Origin: FEN-1279 sp964501535 | Lineage (GTDB): Bacteria > Bacteroidota > Ignavibacteria > Tepidaquicellales > Tepidaquicellaceae | DNA: 64,000 nt | Direction: 5' to 3' | Assembly (NCBI GenBank): GCA_964501535.1 | Contig: CAZCSV010000001.1 | Coordinates: 496,001 to 560,000 of the forward strand | Shown: positions 18,341-26,087 of the stretch, in pieces | Layout of the letters: each line of letters opens with the position of its first letter | Position numbering within the stretch: the stretch's first letter is position 1 | Made by a program: the position numbers and the translations under genes | Notes under the pieces: model-generated | What the model was told of the DNA's origin: nothing | The model's database searches: none | What the model saw: only the letters and a program-made list of their open reading frames with translations

Positions 18341-18377
18341 AACTTGATAAACTTTACAAACTTGATAAACTTTATAC
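18341..18377. repeat. Short repeat found again at 54511-54540
   Basis: The segment contains two tandem copies of AACTTGATAAACTTTA (18341-18356 and 18359-18374) separated by two bases. Its right part matches 54511-54540, with one substitution and a two-base indel. Both copies sit at the 3' end of a minus-strand gene. Confidence 0.6.
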
Positions 18378-18737
18378 TTACTTCTTTTTCTTCTTTTTCC
18401 CTTTTCCTTTTTTCAAATCTTTTTTCTTGACATCTATCTCCATTTTAAGCAGTGCCGATGCCAGCGTCTTTCCCTGTGCATCCAGCTTCAATGATACCGT
18501 TCCTCCGCCGCCAAGCGTTTCGTATAACACAAAATTCAAAGCATTTATATTCGGCATTTCATACCTTTCCACTTTCCCTAAGCAAATTCCCTTAAAAAAT
18601 TCCTTCACCTTTTTTGCCGTTACATACTTCTTTATTATCTCATAATCTTCTTTTTTATAAGCAATTAAACCTATATTAGCCGCATCGCCCTTATCACCGC
18701 TCCGCCCGTGACAGATATCTTTTAACTGTATTTTCAT
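18378..18737 (-). CDS. AtuA-like ferredoxin-fold protein
   Basis: The 119-residue protein begins with the family's G-R-S-G-D-K-G-D-A-A-N-I-G block at about residues 11-23 and has L-G-G-G-G-T-V-S-L near 75. Both fit the C-terminal ferredoxin-fold domain of AtuA (acyclic terpene utilisation), which also exists as a stand-alone protein. The biochemical role of the stand-alone form is not known. The last 18 residues are almost all lysine with glycine, a disordered basic tail. It lies between prfB and the Xer recombinase gene with about 80 bases on the recombinase side, so it may have its own promoter. Confidence 0.8.
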   Translation of the reverse strand: MKIQLKDICHGRSGDKGDAANIGLIAYKKEDYEIIKKYVTAKKVKEFFKGICLGKVERYEMPNINALNFVLYETLGGGGTVSLKLDAQGKTLASALLKMEIDVKKKDLKKGKGKKKKKK

Positions 18738-18817
18738 GTTTAAATAATTTTGGTAAAATTACGAAAAAGAAAGGACTTATGAAATTTAATTAATTCGTTA
18801 CTTAAAAGTATGTAAAT

Positions 18818-19783
18818 TCACTTCCCCTTCGGGTGTGCCTGCTCGTAGACTTTTTTAAGCTTTTCGGGTGTGAGGTGTGTATAGATTTGCGTTGTGGATA
18901 AGCTTTCGTGCCCGAGCATATCCTTTACTGCACGAATGTCAGCACCTTTATCCAGCATATGAGTTGCAAACGTGTGACGCAAAACGTGCGGGGATTTTTT
19001 CTTCAGCTCCGATACTGCAGATAAGTTTTTATTAACCAACCTCTGCACCTGCATAGGATAAAGCTTGTTTCCTTTGTTGCTCACGAAAAAATTATCGTAA
19101 TTTTTTATATTACATATATTCCTTATTTCCATGTAATTCTTCAATGCGGTATTTGCCTTCTCGCCAAAAGGAATTATTCTCTCCTTCGAGCCTTTGCCGA
19201 GAACCTTAATGGTCTTGTTCTGGAAATTTACATTTTGAACTTTTAAATTAATCAACTCCGTCAAGCGAATTCCCGTGCTGTAAAAAAGTTCTATTATTGC
19301 CTTATCGAGGATGCTCAAATCTATCGCTTTCGCACCGTCCAGCAGTCTGTCCATTTCGCTCTCCGTTACGAAATAGGGAAGATTTTTCGGTTTCTTCGGG
19401 TAAATCAACACGGATGCGGGATTTATCTCTATATACTTCCTCTTTTTGAGATATTTAAAAAACGATTTTATTGTCGATATTTTTCTCGAAATGGATTTCG
19501 TACTGTACTTTTTTATCTTCTTAATATCTATTTTTTCCTGCAACAGCAAATCCGAAATGAAAGATTTTATATCCTTCTTGGTAATCTCACGGATATCATA
19601 AATGAATTTATCCGTAAAAATGCAGGAGGAATCTTTATATGTATTGAAAAGAAAATTTAAAAACTGAAGTAAGTCATTCCTGTATGATATTAGCGTGTTC
19701 GAAGAATAATTTCTCGTTACACGTATGAAATTAAGATATTCCTCTATGTACTCCGAAAAATATTTTGAGTCTTTATTTTTCAA
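18818..19783 (-). CDS. xerC: Tyrosine recombinase of the XerC/XerD family
   Basis: The 321-residue protein has an N-terminal SAM-like core-binding domain (about 8-120) and a C-terminal catalytic domain. The catalytic set is complete: Arg in T-G-I-R-L-T-E-L, Lys in G-K-G-S-K-E-R, H-V-L-R-H, then L-G-H and the nucleophile Tyr in T-T-Q-I-Y-T-H near residue 302. Xer recombinases resolve chromosome dimers at dif. It overlaps the end of topA by 11 bases. The topA-xerC order is also seen in other phyla, which supports a housekeeping rather than an integrase role. Whether it is XerC or XerD cannot be decided from this window. Confidence 0.88.
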   Translation of the reverse strand: MKNKDSKYFSEYIEEYLNFIRVTRNYSSNTLISYRNDLLQFLNFLFNTYKDSSCIFTDKFIYDIREITKKDIKSFISDLLLQEKIDIKKIKKYSTKSISRKISTIKSFFKYLKKRKYIEINPASVLIYPKKPKNLPYFVTESEMDRLLDGAKAIDLSILDKAIIELFYSTGIRLTELINLKVQNVNFQNKTIKVLGKGSKERIIPFGEKANTALKNYMEIRNICNIKNYDNFFVSNKGNKLYPMQVQRLVNKNLSAVSELKKKSPHVLRHTFATHMLDKGADIRAVKDMLGHESLSTTQIYTHLTPEKLKKVYEQAHPKGK

Positions 19784-22085
19784 CTTTTTCCAATACTACT
19801 TTTGCTTTGCATTTCGGGCATTGCAAAAACTTTCCTTCTTTCTTCGTTTCCTTGCTCAGAAGATAATTGCTGTCACAGTGTGTGCACTTTTCGAGAACAG
19901 GCAATGAATTTTCTATAAAATCACAATCGGGATATCTCGAACAACCGTAAAACAGCCGCTTCGTTTTTCCTCCGCGTCTCTGTATCAGTTCACCTTCGTT
20001 GCATTTCGGACATTTTATTCCGAGAGTCATCGGTTTCACACCTTTACACTTCGGATAGTTACTGCACCCGTAAAATTTCCCGTAACGTCCGACCTTTTCC
20101 AGCATATCGGCTCCGCATAAATCACATTTTATTTTCTCTGCCGGCTTCTTTGTATCAATAACATTCTCCTCCACCGACTTCGCCGCTTTGCATTTCGGAT
20201 ACCTTTCACAGGTCAAAAACTGACCGTTGCGTCCCCATTTCTTCAGCATCACTGCACCAGTTTCTTTTCCGCACTCAGGACAGATTATATCAGTTCTCTC
20301 GGTTAAATTCTTTTTTATGCTCGGAGCTGACGATTCGGCTTCCTGCAAATCTTTGTTGAATGGTATGTAAAAGTCATCCAATACTTTTTTGTATGTCGAT
20401 TCACCGTTTGCGATTGTGTCCAGCTCCTCTTCCATCTCCGCAGTGAACTTCGTGTTTATCACATCATAAAAATGCTCCCCGAGAATTCTGTTTACCGTCA
20501 TACCCAGATTTGTTGCGAACAGTTTTCTCTCGTTTAAATCCACGTATTTCCTGTCTATTACAGTCGAAACAATAAGAGCAAATGTCGAAGGCCTCCCGAT
20601 TCCGAGCGAATCTAATTGCTTGATTAAACTGCTTTCGGTATATCGCGGAGGAGGATTTGTAAAATGCTGGTCTTTCATCAGAGTCAATGCCTTTACATAA
20701 TCACCAATTTCCAAATCAGATGGTACGGCCGACAAGTTTTCTTCATCACCGTTCGATGTTTCCTCTTTCGTCTCCTGATAAATCCTCAGGAAACCGCTGA
20801 ATTTTATATCCCTGCCGGTTGCTTTGAAATAATACTCGTCCTTGCTTCCACCGGGACTTATTGCCTTTACTACTATCGTCCTCTGCTCGAATATCGCCGT
20901 TGACATCTGCGATGCAATAAATCTCTTCCATATTAAATCGTATAATGCCAAAAGATTTTTATCGAGCTTTTTTAAATCTTCGGGTCTTCTCGTTATATCG
21001 GCAGGCCTTATCGCCTCGTGTGCATCCTGCATATTCTTGGATTTTCCATTTGGCGGCTTTTTATTTATATTTATAAATTCTTTTCCGTAATTCTTTTCAA
21101 TAAAATCCTTTGCCGAATGCACTGCTTCCTTGCTTACCCTCGTCGAATCTGTCCTCATATATGTAATCAGTCCTATGTTCCCTTCACCTTTTTTAATCTC
21201 TACACCTTCATATAATTTCTGAGCCAAAACCATTGTCCTCTTGGGTGAAAATCCTAAACGGCTTGAGGCTACCTGCTGTAACACGCTTGTCGTAAACGGT
21301 AAAGGAGGATTCTTCCTGACGTCTTTTACCTGTATATCTTCTATTCTGTATTTGTTGTTTCTTAAATCCTCTAAAATTTTATGGGCACGCTCGATATTTT
21401 CTATGCATGGTGTTTCCCCGTTAAACTTTAATATATCTTCGTTGATTCTGAACAGCTTCGCGTTAAAGGGCTTGGCATTTCCCGATAACTTCGAAAAAAT
21501 TCCGTCTATCGTCCAGTATTCCTTCGGTTTGAAACTCTTGATTTCCTCTTCTCTCTCGCAAATCAGCTTCAGTGCAACAGACTGTACCCTGCCCGCCGAT
21601 AATCCGTAATAAAATGTCTTCCATAAAAACGGACTTACTTTATAACCAAGTATCCTGTCCATTACCCTTCGTGCCATCTGGGATGATACAAGATTTTCAT
21701 CTATATCCCTCGGCGACTCCATTGCCTGACTGACACCCGTTTTCGTTATTTCGTTAAATAAAACCCTTTTTATGTTCTTGTTTATCGGATATATTTCCTC
21801 GGCTATATCTGATGCTATGGCTTCACCTTCACGGTCAGGGTCAGTTGCTATATATATTCTTTCTGCTTTCCTTGCGTGGTCCTTTAATGACTTAATTATC
21901 TTGCTTTTTCCCTCAATTACCTCGTAAGTCGGAATATACCCGTTCTCCAGGTCAATGCTGATTTTGTTCTTCGGTAAATTTTTAAGATGACCTACCGTAG
22001 CTTCTACGGCATAATCATCACCCAAATATTTTTTTATTGTCTTTGCTTTAGACGGGGACTCTACTATAACTAAATTTTTACTCAT
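19773..22085 (-). CDS. topA: DNA topoisomerase I
   Basis: This is the type IA enzyme that relaxes negative supercoils. The TOPRIM domain starts at the N-terminus (V-E-S-P-S-K-A-K-T-I) with the metal-binding D-P-D-R-E-G-E near residue 82. The catalytic tyrosine lies in G-L-I-T-Y-M-R-T-D-S-T-R near 309. The 770-residue protein ends in four zinc-ribbon-like modules: three with paired C-x-x-C and C-x(n)-C sites at about 593-700, and a fourth at about 735-765. The next gene, xer, begins 11 bases inside its 3' end. Upstream it follows DUF494 by 19 bases, so the ybeY-DUF494-topA-xer order looks like one operon. Confidence 0.95.
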   Translation of the reverse strand: MSKNLVIVESPSKAKTIKKYLGDDYAVEATVGHLKNLPKNKISIDLENGYIPTYEVIEGKSKIIKSLKDHARKAERIYIATDPDREGEAIASDIAEEIYPINKNIKRVLFNEITKTGVSQAMESPRDIDENLVSSQMARRVMDRILGYKVSPFLWKTFYYGLSAGRVQSVALKLICEREEEIKSFKPKEYWTIDGIFSKLSGNAKPFNAKLFRINEDILKFNGETPCIENIERAHKILEDLRNNKYRIEDIQVKDVRKNPPLPFTTSVLQQVASSRLGFSPKRTMVLAQKLYEGVEIKKGEGNIGLITYMRTDSTRVSKEAVHSAKDFIEKNYGKEFININKKPPNGKSKNMQDAHEAIRPADITRRPEDLKKLDKNLLALYDLIWKRFIASQMSTAIFEQRTIVVKAISPGGSKDEYYFKATGRDIKFSGFLRIYQETKEETSNGDEENLSAVPSDLEIGDYVKALTLMKDQHFTNPPPRYTESSLIKQLDSLGIGRPSTFALIVSTVIDRKYVDLNERKLFATNLGMTVNRILGEHFYDVINTKFTAEMEEELDTIANGESTYKKVLDDFYIPFNKDLQEAESSAPSIKKNLTERTDIICPECGKETGAVMLKKWGRNGQFLTCERYPKCKAAKSVEENVIDTKKPAEKIKCDLCGADMLEKVGRYGKFYGCSNYPKCKGVKPMTLGIKCPKCNEGELIQRRGGKTKRLFYGCSRYPDCDFIENSLPVLEKCTHCDSNYLLSKETKKEGKFLQCPKCKAKVVLEKVEK

Positions 22086-22104
22086 TTATAAATATAAAAT
22101 CTTT

Positions 22105-22566
22105 TTAATTTATTGTGTCGTTATTTTGCAATATCATCCTGCTTAATATGTCCGACTTGCTCTCGGAGTTCAATATTAATGAAGCAATGAATTTCTTTAA
22201 TTCTTTTATGTCGATTCTCTGATAACCCGAAAGAAATACTTTCTCCACAACTAAATCGATATCCAGATCACTCAGTAAACCAAGTTCTCTTAACAATAAC
22301 AGATATCCTTTTGCATCAACCGTAAATATTTTATCCTCTACTAAATTGAATATTCTGTGAGACCTCGTAACGTCCGTTTCGTTCTTGAAAACAAGTTCTC
22401 CATCATCCAGTTTCGAAAAAATCCACGCAAACGCAGTGTTAATCTCCGAATCAGAATACCCCTTATGCGAAAGAAGATTTATGTCAATCTCGCTTAATTG
22501 CTTTATCTCCTTAATCTCACTTAAAATATATACTATTATTTCTATTACTTTATCTTGCATCAACAA
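22105..22566 (-). CDS. DUF494 (Smg) family protein
   Basis: The 153-residue protein matches the Smg/DUF494 family. It has V-I-E-I-I-V-Y-I-L-S-E near residue 7, L-S-H-K-G-Y-S-D-S-E-I near 33 and A-F-A-W-I-F-S-K-L near 46. In proteobacteria smg lies near the DprA and topA-like genes; here too it stands beside topA. No biochemical function is established. Its start overlaps the 3' end of ybeY by 17 bases, so translation is probably coupled. Confidence 0.85.
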   Translation of the reverse strand: MLMQDKVIEIIVYILSEIKEIKQLSEIDINLLSHKGYSDSEINTAFAWIFSKLDDGELVFKNETDVTRSHRIFNLVEDKIFTVDAKGYLLLLRELGLLSDLDIDLVVEKVFLSGYQRIDIKELKKFIASLILNSESKSDILSRMILQNNDTIN

Positions 22567-22990
22567 ATAATTTTTTTAAATAATAATTTTCTTTTTTCCT
22601 CATCTCTGCTTTCTCTTTTTTCTTCGAATCCTTATATCCGCATATATGCAAAATACCGTGTATTATTACCCTGAATAATTCTTTTCTAAAACCGGATTTG
22701 TATATTTCCGAATTTCTCTTAACGGTATCTAAAGATATCATTATATCACTGTCTATAAAGTTAACATCATTTTCATAATAAAAGGTCAATATATCCGTCT
22801 CGTATTCATGCGATAAATATTTTTTGTTATATTTCCTTATCTCTTTGTCGTCACAAAACCTGATGTTAATTACTCCGCATACTACTCCTTCATCATTCAA
22901 TATAATATTAATTGCCTTTCTTACAAACTTTCTGAAATAATCCTTGCTTATGTTTGGAATTGCGCTGTCAAATAGAAAATTGACTACCAA
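22550..22990 (-). CDS. ybeY: rRNA maturation endoribonuclease YbeY
   Basis: The 146-residue protein has the UPF0054 metal-site motif H-G-I-L-H-I-C-G-Y-K-D near residue 110. In the canonical motif a third histidine follows G-Y-D; here that position is aspartate. I recall the same change in other Bacteroidota homologues, so it is probably a lineage variant and not a loss of function. YbeY takes part in 16S rRNA 3'-end maturation and ribosome quality control. The gene sits in the minus-strand run 23445 to 18818 and its end overlaps the DUF494 start. Confidence 0.88.
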   Translation of the reverse strand: MVVNFLFDSAIPNISKDYFRKFVRKAINIILNDEGVVCGVINIRFCDDKEIRKYNKKYLSHEYETDILTFYYENDVNFIDSDIMISLDTVKRNSEIYKSGFRKELFRVIIHGILHICGYKDSKKKEKAEMRKKENYYLKKLFVDAR

Positions 22991-23010
22991 AATATATTTT
23001 TAGGTTTGTG

Positions 23011-23445
23011 TTAATCTTTTGTTGATTCTACAACAGATAAAGCAACAGCAGCTAAGAGTTTCTCCGAACTTAACTCCATAAAATCTCTACTTAACAATTC
23101 TTTCTTAACATTTGAATACAATGAACAATCACCCTGCTTCGATATAATCAATCCGGAAATTTTATCACCGCAATCCGAAATAAATATCACTTCTTCAAGC
23201 ATATTACTCATTATGAATCCGTCACATGATTGCAATTGCAAATGAGCATTGTCCGTGTAGACCGAAATTAATCCTTTTTTTTCCTCTTCGAAAAATATAT
23301 CGAGCGAAATATAATTTTTATTTTTTATGTTCTTTATTTTCAAAGAAATATATTCGCCCTGGTCTTCAAAAGCCCTGCCAAAAAGAGTCTCGATTTTCTT
23401 CGATGACTCCTTCTCCAATTTGTTAAAATTTCCGTCCTTACTCAA
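23011..23445 (-). CDS. Uncharacterised cytoplasmic protein
   Basis: I do not recognise this 144-residue protein. It has no signal peptide or transmembrane segment. The N-terminus is charged and helical (K-L-E-K-E-S-S-K-K-I-E), and the rest alternates beta-like and helical stretches, with two cysteines in L-Q-S-C-D-G-F and S-D-C-G-D and another near residue 107. It is the first gene of the ybeY-DUF494-topA-xer run, with 20 bases before ybeY. Upstream is a 159-base AT-rich gap that probably holds the operon promoter. Its position suggests a small regulatory or RNA-linked role, but nothing in the sequence proves that. Confidence 0.6.
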   Translation of the reverse strand: MSKDGNFNKLEKESSKKIETLFGRAFEDQGEYISLKIKNIKNKNYISLDIFFEEEKKGLISVYTDNAHLQLQSCDGFIMSNMLEEVIFISDCGDKISGLIISKQGDCSLYSNVKKELLSRDFMELSSEKLLAAVALSVVESTKD

Positions 23446-23604
23446 ATGATATTTTTTTTATTTTTTTAAACACTCTAAACAAGCAAGTTACCTGCTGAAA
23501 ATAATTAAATAAAAAACCTGTTTAACCTTTTAAAATATAACAAAATGCATAATTATTAAAGTCAAATAAAATGCGCGTTAATAAAAAAATGCAAAATACC
23601 TTAT

Positions 23605-25128
23605 TTATTGATTCCTTTTAAATAAATATTCCATAAAATCGATATTATCGTTTACTTTTATTCCAACGGAATTTGCAATTCCTCCTTCAACATTGAATTT
23701 GATTTCCTTTACACCCCATCCCGGATGACTGTATTTACAAAGAAAATTGTTTCCTCCCAAAGGTGATAATATACCTGATAGAAAAGGATGCCTTGAAAAA
23801 TGTATCACAAGCTTTCCGTTTTCTGCCTTTATATCAATATCGCCGTAAGCAGAATTTACGTACTTTCCTGTATATTTACTTAAATCGATCTCGGTTTTGT
23901 TATTCTGATTCACAATTTTCATTTTGCTTTCATAAAAATTCCTGGATTCAATGTTATCGTTCCGGAAAAATTCATAGAAAATATTACTGAAATTTCTGTA
24001 AGGCAGATTTAAATAGGACTCTATTATCTGGTACTTTAATGCTTCGTATAAATAATTGGCGTCCGTATTTGTAAATACCGCAATACCCAGCTTTTCTTCG
24101 GGTATAAAACACGTCGATGTCACGTATCCGTTTACGCCTCCTGTATGAGATACGAGCAACCTTCCGGAATAATCTTCAACCTGCCATCCGAGACCGTATG
24201 CCCTTATATGCTTTAAACCTTTGTATAAATAATTCTGGTTTAGCCCTAAAACAATATTGGGATTTATCGTTTTTGCAAGAACTCTGTAAGGAATAATCTG
24301 ATTTCCCTCGTACCTCCCGCTATCTGTCTGCATTAAAAGCCAATTGGCAATATCCCTTGCACAAGTGCACATGCTCGCCGCAGGTCCGAGATTATCCACC
24401 TCGTCATAAGGCACAACCTTTAATCCTTCAAAATCTATCGTGTGCCCTTTTGTTACATTCTTGTCTGTTGACATTGATGATGAATTTAAAAATGTCCTTT
24501 TCATATCAAGCGGGGTTAATATGTTTTTTCCTAAATATTCTTCCCATGAAATTCCGGTGACAATCGGAATAATCTCACCAGCCGTCAGAAATGCCGCATT
24601 GCAATACCCGTATCTGACCCTGAAATCGTAAACGGGCTTATGATTCCTGAAATTATATATAATCTCTTTCCTGGATAAATTTGAACCCCAGTTGATAAAA
24701 TCCCCCTGGAAAGTCTGCAAACCAATCCTGTGACATAATAAATCTCTGATGGTAACTAATGAGGAAATTGCCGAATCATACATCCTGAAATCGGGCATCC
24801 ATTTTATAATCCTGTCATCAAGCGAAATCATCTTGTCGTTTTCAAGCAACCCTAAAGCGGTTGCAGTAAATGCTTTTGTGTTCGATGCAATCATAAAAAG
24901 CGTATTTTCATCTACTGCACCTTTCGAATTCATCTCCTTTACTCCGTATCCTTTTGCAATTACTACCCTTCCGTCCTTTACTACAACAACCGCCGCTCCC
25001 GGAATATTCCATAATTTTAGAGCATCATCAACGTATTTATCCAGACTATCCTTGATAAAATAATTTTGCGAGTATGATGCCGAAAAAACTAACAGAAAAA
25101 CTGCTAATATATATATTATTTTCTTCAT
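23605..25128 (-). CDS. Exported serine hydrolase of the beta-lactamase class C family
   Basis: The 507-residue protein has a clear signal peptide (residues 1-20, ending S-Y-S-Q). The serine hydrolase fold follows, with its three motifs: S-x-x-K (S-N-T-K near residue 82), Y-x-N (Y-C-N near 176) and H-T-G-G near 338. Related enzymes are D-alanyl-D-alanine peptidases, esterases or amidohydrolases, and true beta-lactamase activity is uncommon. A C-terminal domain (about 400-507) is beta-rich like the DUF3471-type lipocalin-like tail of such proteins. It stands alone between long AT-rich gaps. Confidence 0.87.
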   Translation of the reverse strand: MKKIIYILAVFLLVFSASYSQNYFIKDSLDKYVDDALKLWNIPGAAVVVVKDGRVVIAKGYGVKEMNSKGAVDENTLFMIASNTKAFTATALGLLENDKMISLDDRIIKWMPDFRMYDSAISSLVTIRDLLCHRIGLQTFQGDFINWGSNLSRKEIIYNFRNHKPVYDFRVRYGYCNAAFLTAGEIIPIVTGISWEEYLGKNILTPLDMKRTFLNSSSMSTDKNVTKGHTIDFEGLKVVPYDEVDNLGPAASMCTCARDIANWLLMQTDSGRYEGNQIIPYRVLAKTINPNIVLGLNQNYLYKGLKHIRAYGLGWQVEDYSGRLLVSHTGGVNGYVTSTCFIPEEKLGIAVFTNTDANYLYEALKYQIIESYLNLPYRNFSNIFYEFFRNDNIESRNFYESKMKIVNQNNKTEIDLSKYTGKYVNSAYGDIDIKAENGKLVIHFSRHPFLSGILSPLGGNNFLCKYSHPGWGVKEIKFNVEGGIANSVGIKVNDNIDFMEYLFKRNQ

Positions 25129-25412
25129 GAATTTTTTTTGTTTTTTTAAAATTAACCATATTTCAAATGAAAAGAAATTTATCTTTTTATATAATTTTAA
25201 TGAATTTTACCTGTTTTATTGATATTTGTGTTTGTATTTGCTTTTTTATACCGTTTATCGCCTTTTAATTTCGTATTTGTCCGCATCGTTTTTTAAAAAA
25301 TTTCTATACTTAAATTTTACTTTAAAATAAAAATTAGTTTTATTATAATGTATCATTGTTAATATCACTCAAGCTTTTAAAAGAACTTTTTTATTAATTT
25401 AAATTAAGTATT

Positions 25413-25826
25413 ATGAAGCTTGTAATATCAACCATCGTCTCATCCATTGTTTTACTTTTACTTGCTTGGCTTTTCTATTGGGGTATCTTTTCCGCTGGCT
25501 ATATGAGCAGTTTTTTGCGGATTATGAGAGGACCGGAATATAATACTTTATGGGCTAATATCGTAGGCTCTTTTCTGCAGGGTTTCCTGTTAAGCCTGGT
25601 CTATAAGTATTACTATAAAGGAGAATCTCCGTTTAAAGAGGGTATCGTTTACGGTCTTTTAATCGGCTCATTAATCTCCATTCCGTATGTATTTTATATG
25701 TGGGCAAATTATACCGTTAGATGGAAAGCTGTTCTGGCAGACGGTATAGGAATGGGATTCAGATATGTAATAGCAGGTATAATAATTGCCCTGATATTCG
25801 GGAAAAAAATACAAAAACAGGAATAA
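25413..25826 (+). CDS. Small polytopic membrane protein of unknown function
   Basis: The 137-residue protein has four hydrophobic segments at about residues 5-28, 46-65, 77-98 and 110-130. Glycines are spread through the last two segments (G-L-L-I-G-S and G-I-G-M-G-F). No catalytic motif is evident and I do not recognise the family. It is a single gene, preceded by 284 AT-rich bases and followed by two hairpins. Confidence 0.6.
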   Translation: MKLVISTIVSSIVLLLLAWLFYWGIFSAGYMSSFLRIMRGPEYNTLWANIVGSFLQGFLLSLVYKYYYKGESPFKEGIVYGLLIGSLISIPYVFYMWANYTVRWKAVLADGIGMGFRYVIAGIIIALIFGKKIQKQE

Positions 25827-25854
25827 TCTTTTTTGGGTTTTTCTTGATGATTTT

Positions 25855-25876
25855 CTTAACATTTTTTAATGTTAAG
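25855..25876 (+). terminator. Hairpin downstream of the small membrane protein
   Basis: A perfect 9-base inverted repeat (25855-25863 and 25868-25876) has a 4-base loop. It lacks a clear T tract, so the second hairpin at 25923 is the better terminator. Confidence 0.5.
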
Positions 25877-25922
25877 CCTTATTTTCGTATTCGATATTTT
25901 ACAATTTTTTAAATTATAAAAT

Positions 25923-25952
25923 AATTGCCCATTATTATGGGCAATTTTCATT
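25923..25952 (+). terminator. Likely terminator after the small membrane protein
   Basis: An 8-base perfect stem (25923-25930 and 25939-25946), GC-containing, with an 8-base loop is followed by a T-rich stretch. It lies between convergent genes, so it may also serve the DUF5916 gene. Confidence 0.75.
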
Positions 25953-26087
25953 TATATGTAATGAGATTTAATTTACTCAAGCTTGTATACTATTAAAAAT
26001 TTATTACAGTAAAATAATATAAAAATTTGTACAAAAATTTTTTTTGCCATAACTCCTCCGATATTGAAATGCCTTTTTTTAAAAAAA

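Noticed and set aside
18818..19783. An integrase marking a genomic island
   Set aside because: The gene lies tightly after topA in housekeeping order, and no attachment site or other mobile genes are near, so a chromosomal Xer recombinase is more likely.
23470..23500. A possible palindrome AGCAAGTTACCTGCT before the 144-residue gene
   Set aside because: It has internal mismatches and no second copy, so it is not better than chance in this region.
23605..25128. An antibiotic-resistance beta-lactamase
   Set aside because: The S-x-x-K, Y-x-N and H-T-G-G set is shared by many peptidases and esterases, and the C-terminal domain is typical of those rather than of AmpC.
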